Source of the DNA: Streptococcus castoreus DSM 17536 | GTDB taxonomy: Bacteria > Bacillota > Bacilli > Lactobacillales > Streptococcaceae | Assembly: GCF_000425025.1 (NCBI RefSeq) | Contig: NZ_AUKZ01000003.1 | Span: 1 to 64,000 of the forward strand | DNA: 64,000 nt | Direction: 5' to 3' | Part shown: positions 63,988 to 64,000 of the stretch, in pieces | Layout: the number at the start of each line of letters is the position of its first letter | How positions within the stretch are numbered: position 1 is the stretch's first letter | Translations under genes and position numbers: made by a program | Notes under the pieces: generated by a model | Seen by the model: only the letters and a program-made list of their open reading frames with translations | Told to the model about the DNA's origin: nothing | The model's database searches: none

Positions 63988-64000
63988 ATGATCAAAATCG
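63988..64000 (+). CDS. PTS EIIB component, start only
   Basis: ATG at 63988 with AAAGGAGG six to seven bases upstream, reading MIKI before the window ends. From context (29 bases after the IIA gene) it should be the cellobiose-type IIB. Confidence 0.6.

Overview
The window is chromosomal DNA of a pyogenic-group Streptococcus. The gene order (rRNA/tRNA-sigX, ispE-adcRCB, tyrS-pbp1B-rpoB-rpoC, comYA-H-ackA, ssbB, dnk-dusB-hslO, RofA-type regulator, pilus genes, purA) is that of the S. pyogenes lineage. The pilus genes look like S. agalactiae PI-1 or a Streptococcus FCT island. I infer S. dysgalactiae or a close relative; the species call is inference.

Layout. 1-1115: end of an rRNA operon, two tRNAs, and the competence sigma factor sigX behind an exact ComR-box promoter. 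1116-3815: graveyard of decayed insertion sequences. 3816-7139: RpiR-type regulator divergent from a cellobiose-type PTS operon (IIC-IIB-IIA), led by an unusual stand-alone protein resembling the RarA/MgsA C-terminal region. 7140-9670: mostly decayed DNA with one NUDIX gene and fossils of menA and a polyprenyl diphosphate synthase. 9673-12565: orphan ispE and the zinc regulon adcRCB with an AdcR box. 12749-15961: small membrane protein, unknown secreted protein, tyrS. 16067-25945: pbp1B, rpoB, rpoC. 26072-32459: DUF1033 gene, competence pilus operon comYA-H behind a cin-box, ackA. 32460-33830: decayed XRE regulator and decayed proC. 33828-37217: pepA, a previously untracked 46-residue membrane protein, DUF4651 protein, thioredoxin, ytpR, ssbB with its own cin-box-like site. 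37365-41402: a predicted leader-peptide attenuator ahead of an ABC uptake system with two tandem lipoproteins. 41583-44080: dnk, dusB, hslO on the minus strand.

44209-58947 is the pilus island: a RofA/Nra regulator, a wrecked earlier pilus cluster in which the start of an ancillary pilin is fused to the end of a class C sortase, an AraC/MsmR-type regulator, then an intact operon of VWA adhesin tip pilin, backbone pilin, base pilin and three class C sortases. 59150-64000: purA, then a glycyl-radical-enzyme activase, DeoR and SorC regulators and the start of a second lactose/cellobiose-type PTS operon that runs off the end.

Two themes link the window. First, a complete competence circuit: ComR box to sigX, and SigX cin-boxes to comY and ssbB. 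Second, reductive decay: menaquinone/respiratory quinone genes, proline synthesis, an older pilus cluster and several IS elements are all present as readable fossils. The most novel-looking items are the Tyr/Phe-rich leader attenuator of the ABC operon, the RarA-C-like protein in a PTS operon, the pilin-sortase chimera with its promoter motif shared with the intact island, and the large inverted repeat in the pilus operon leader.
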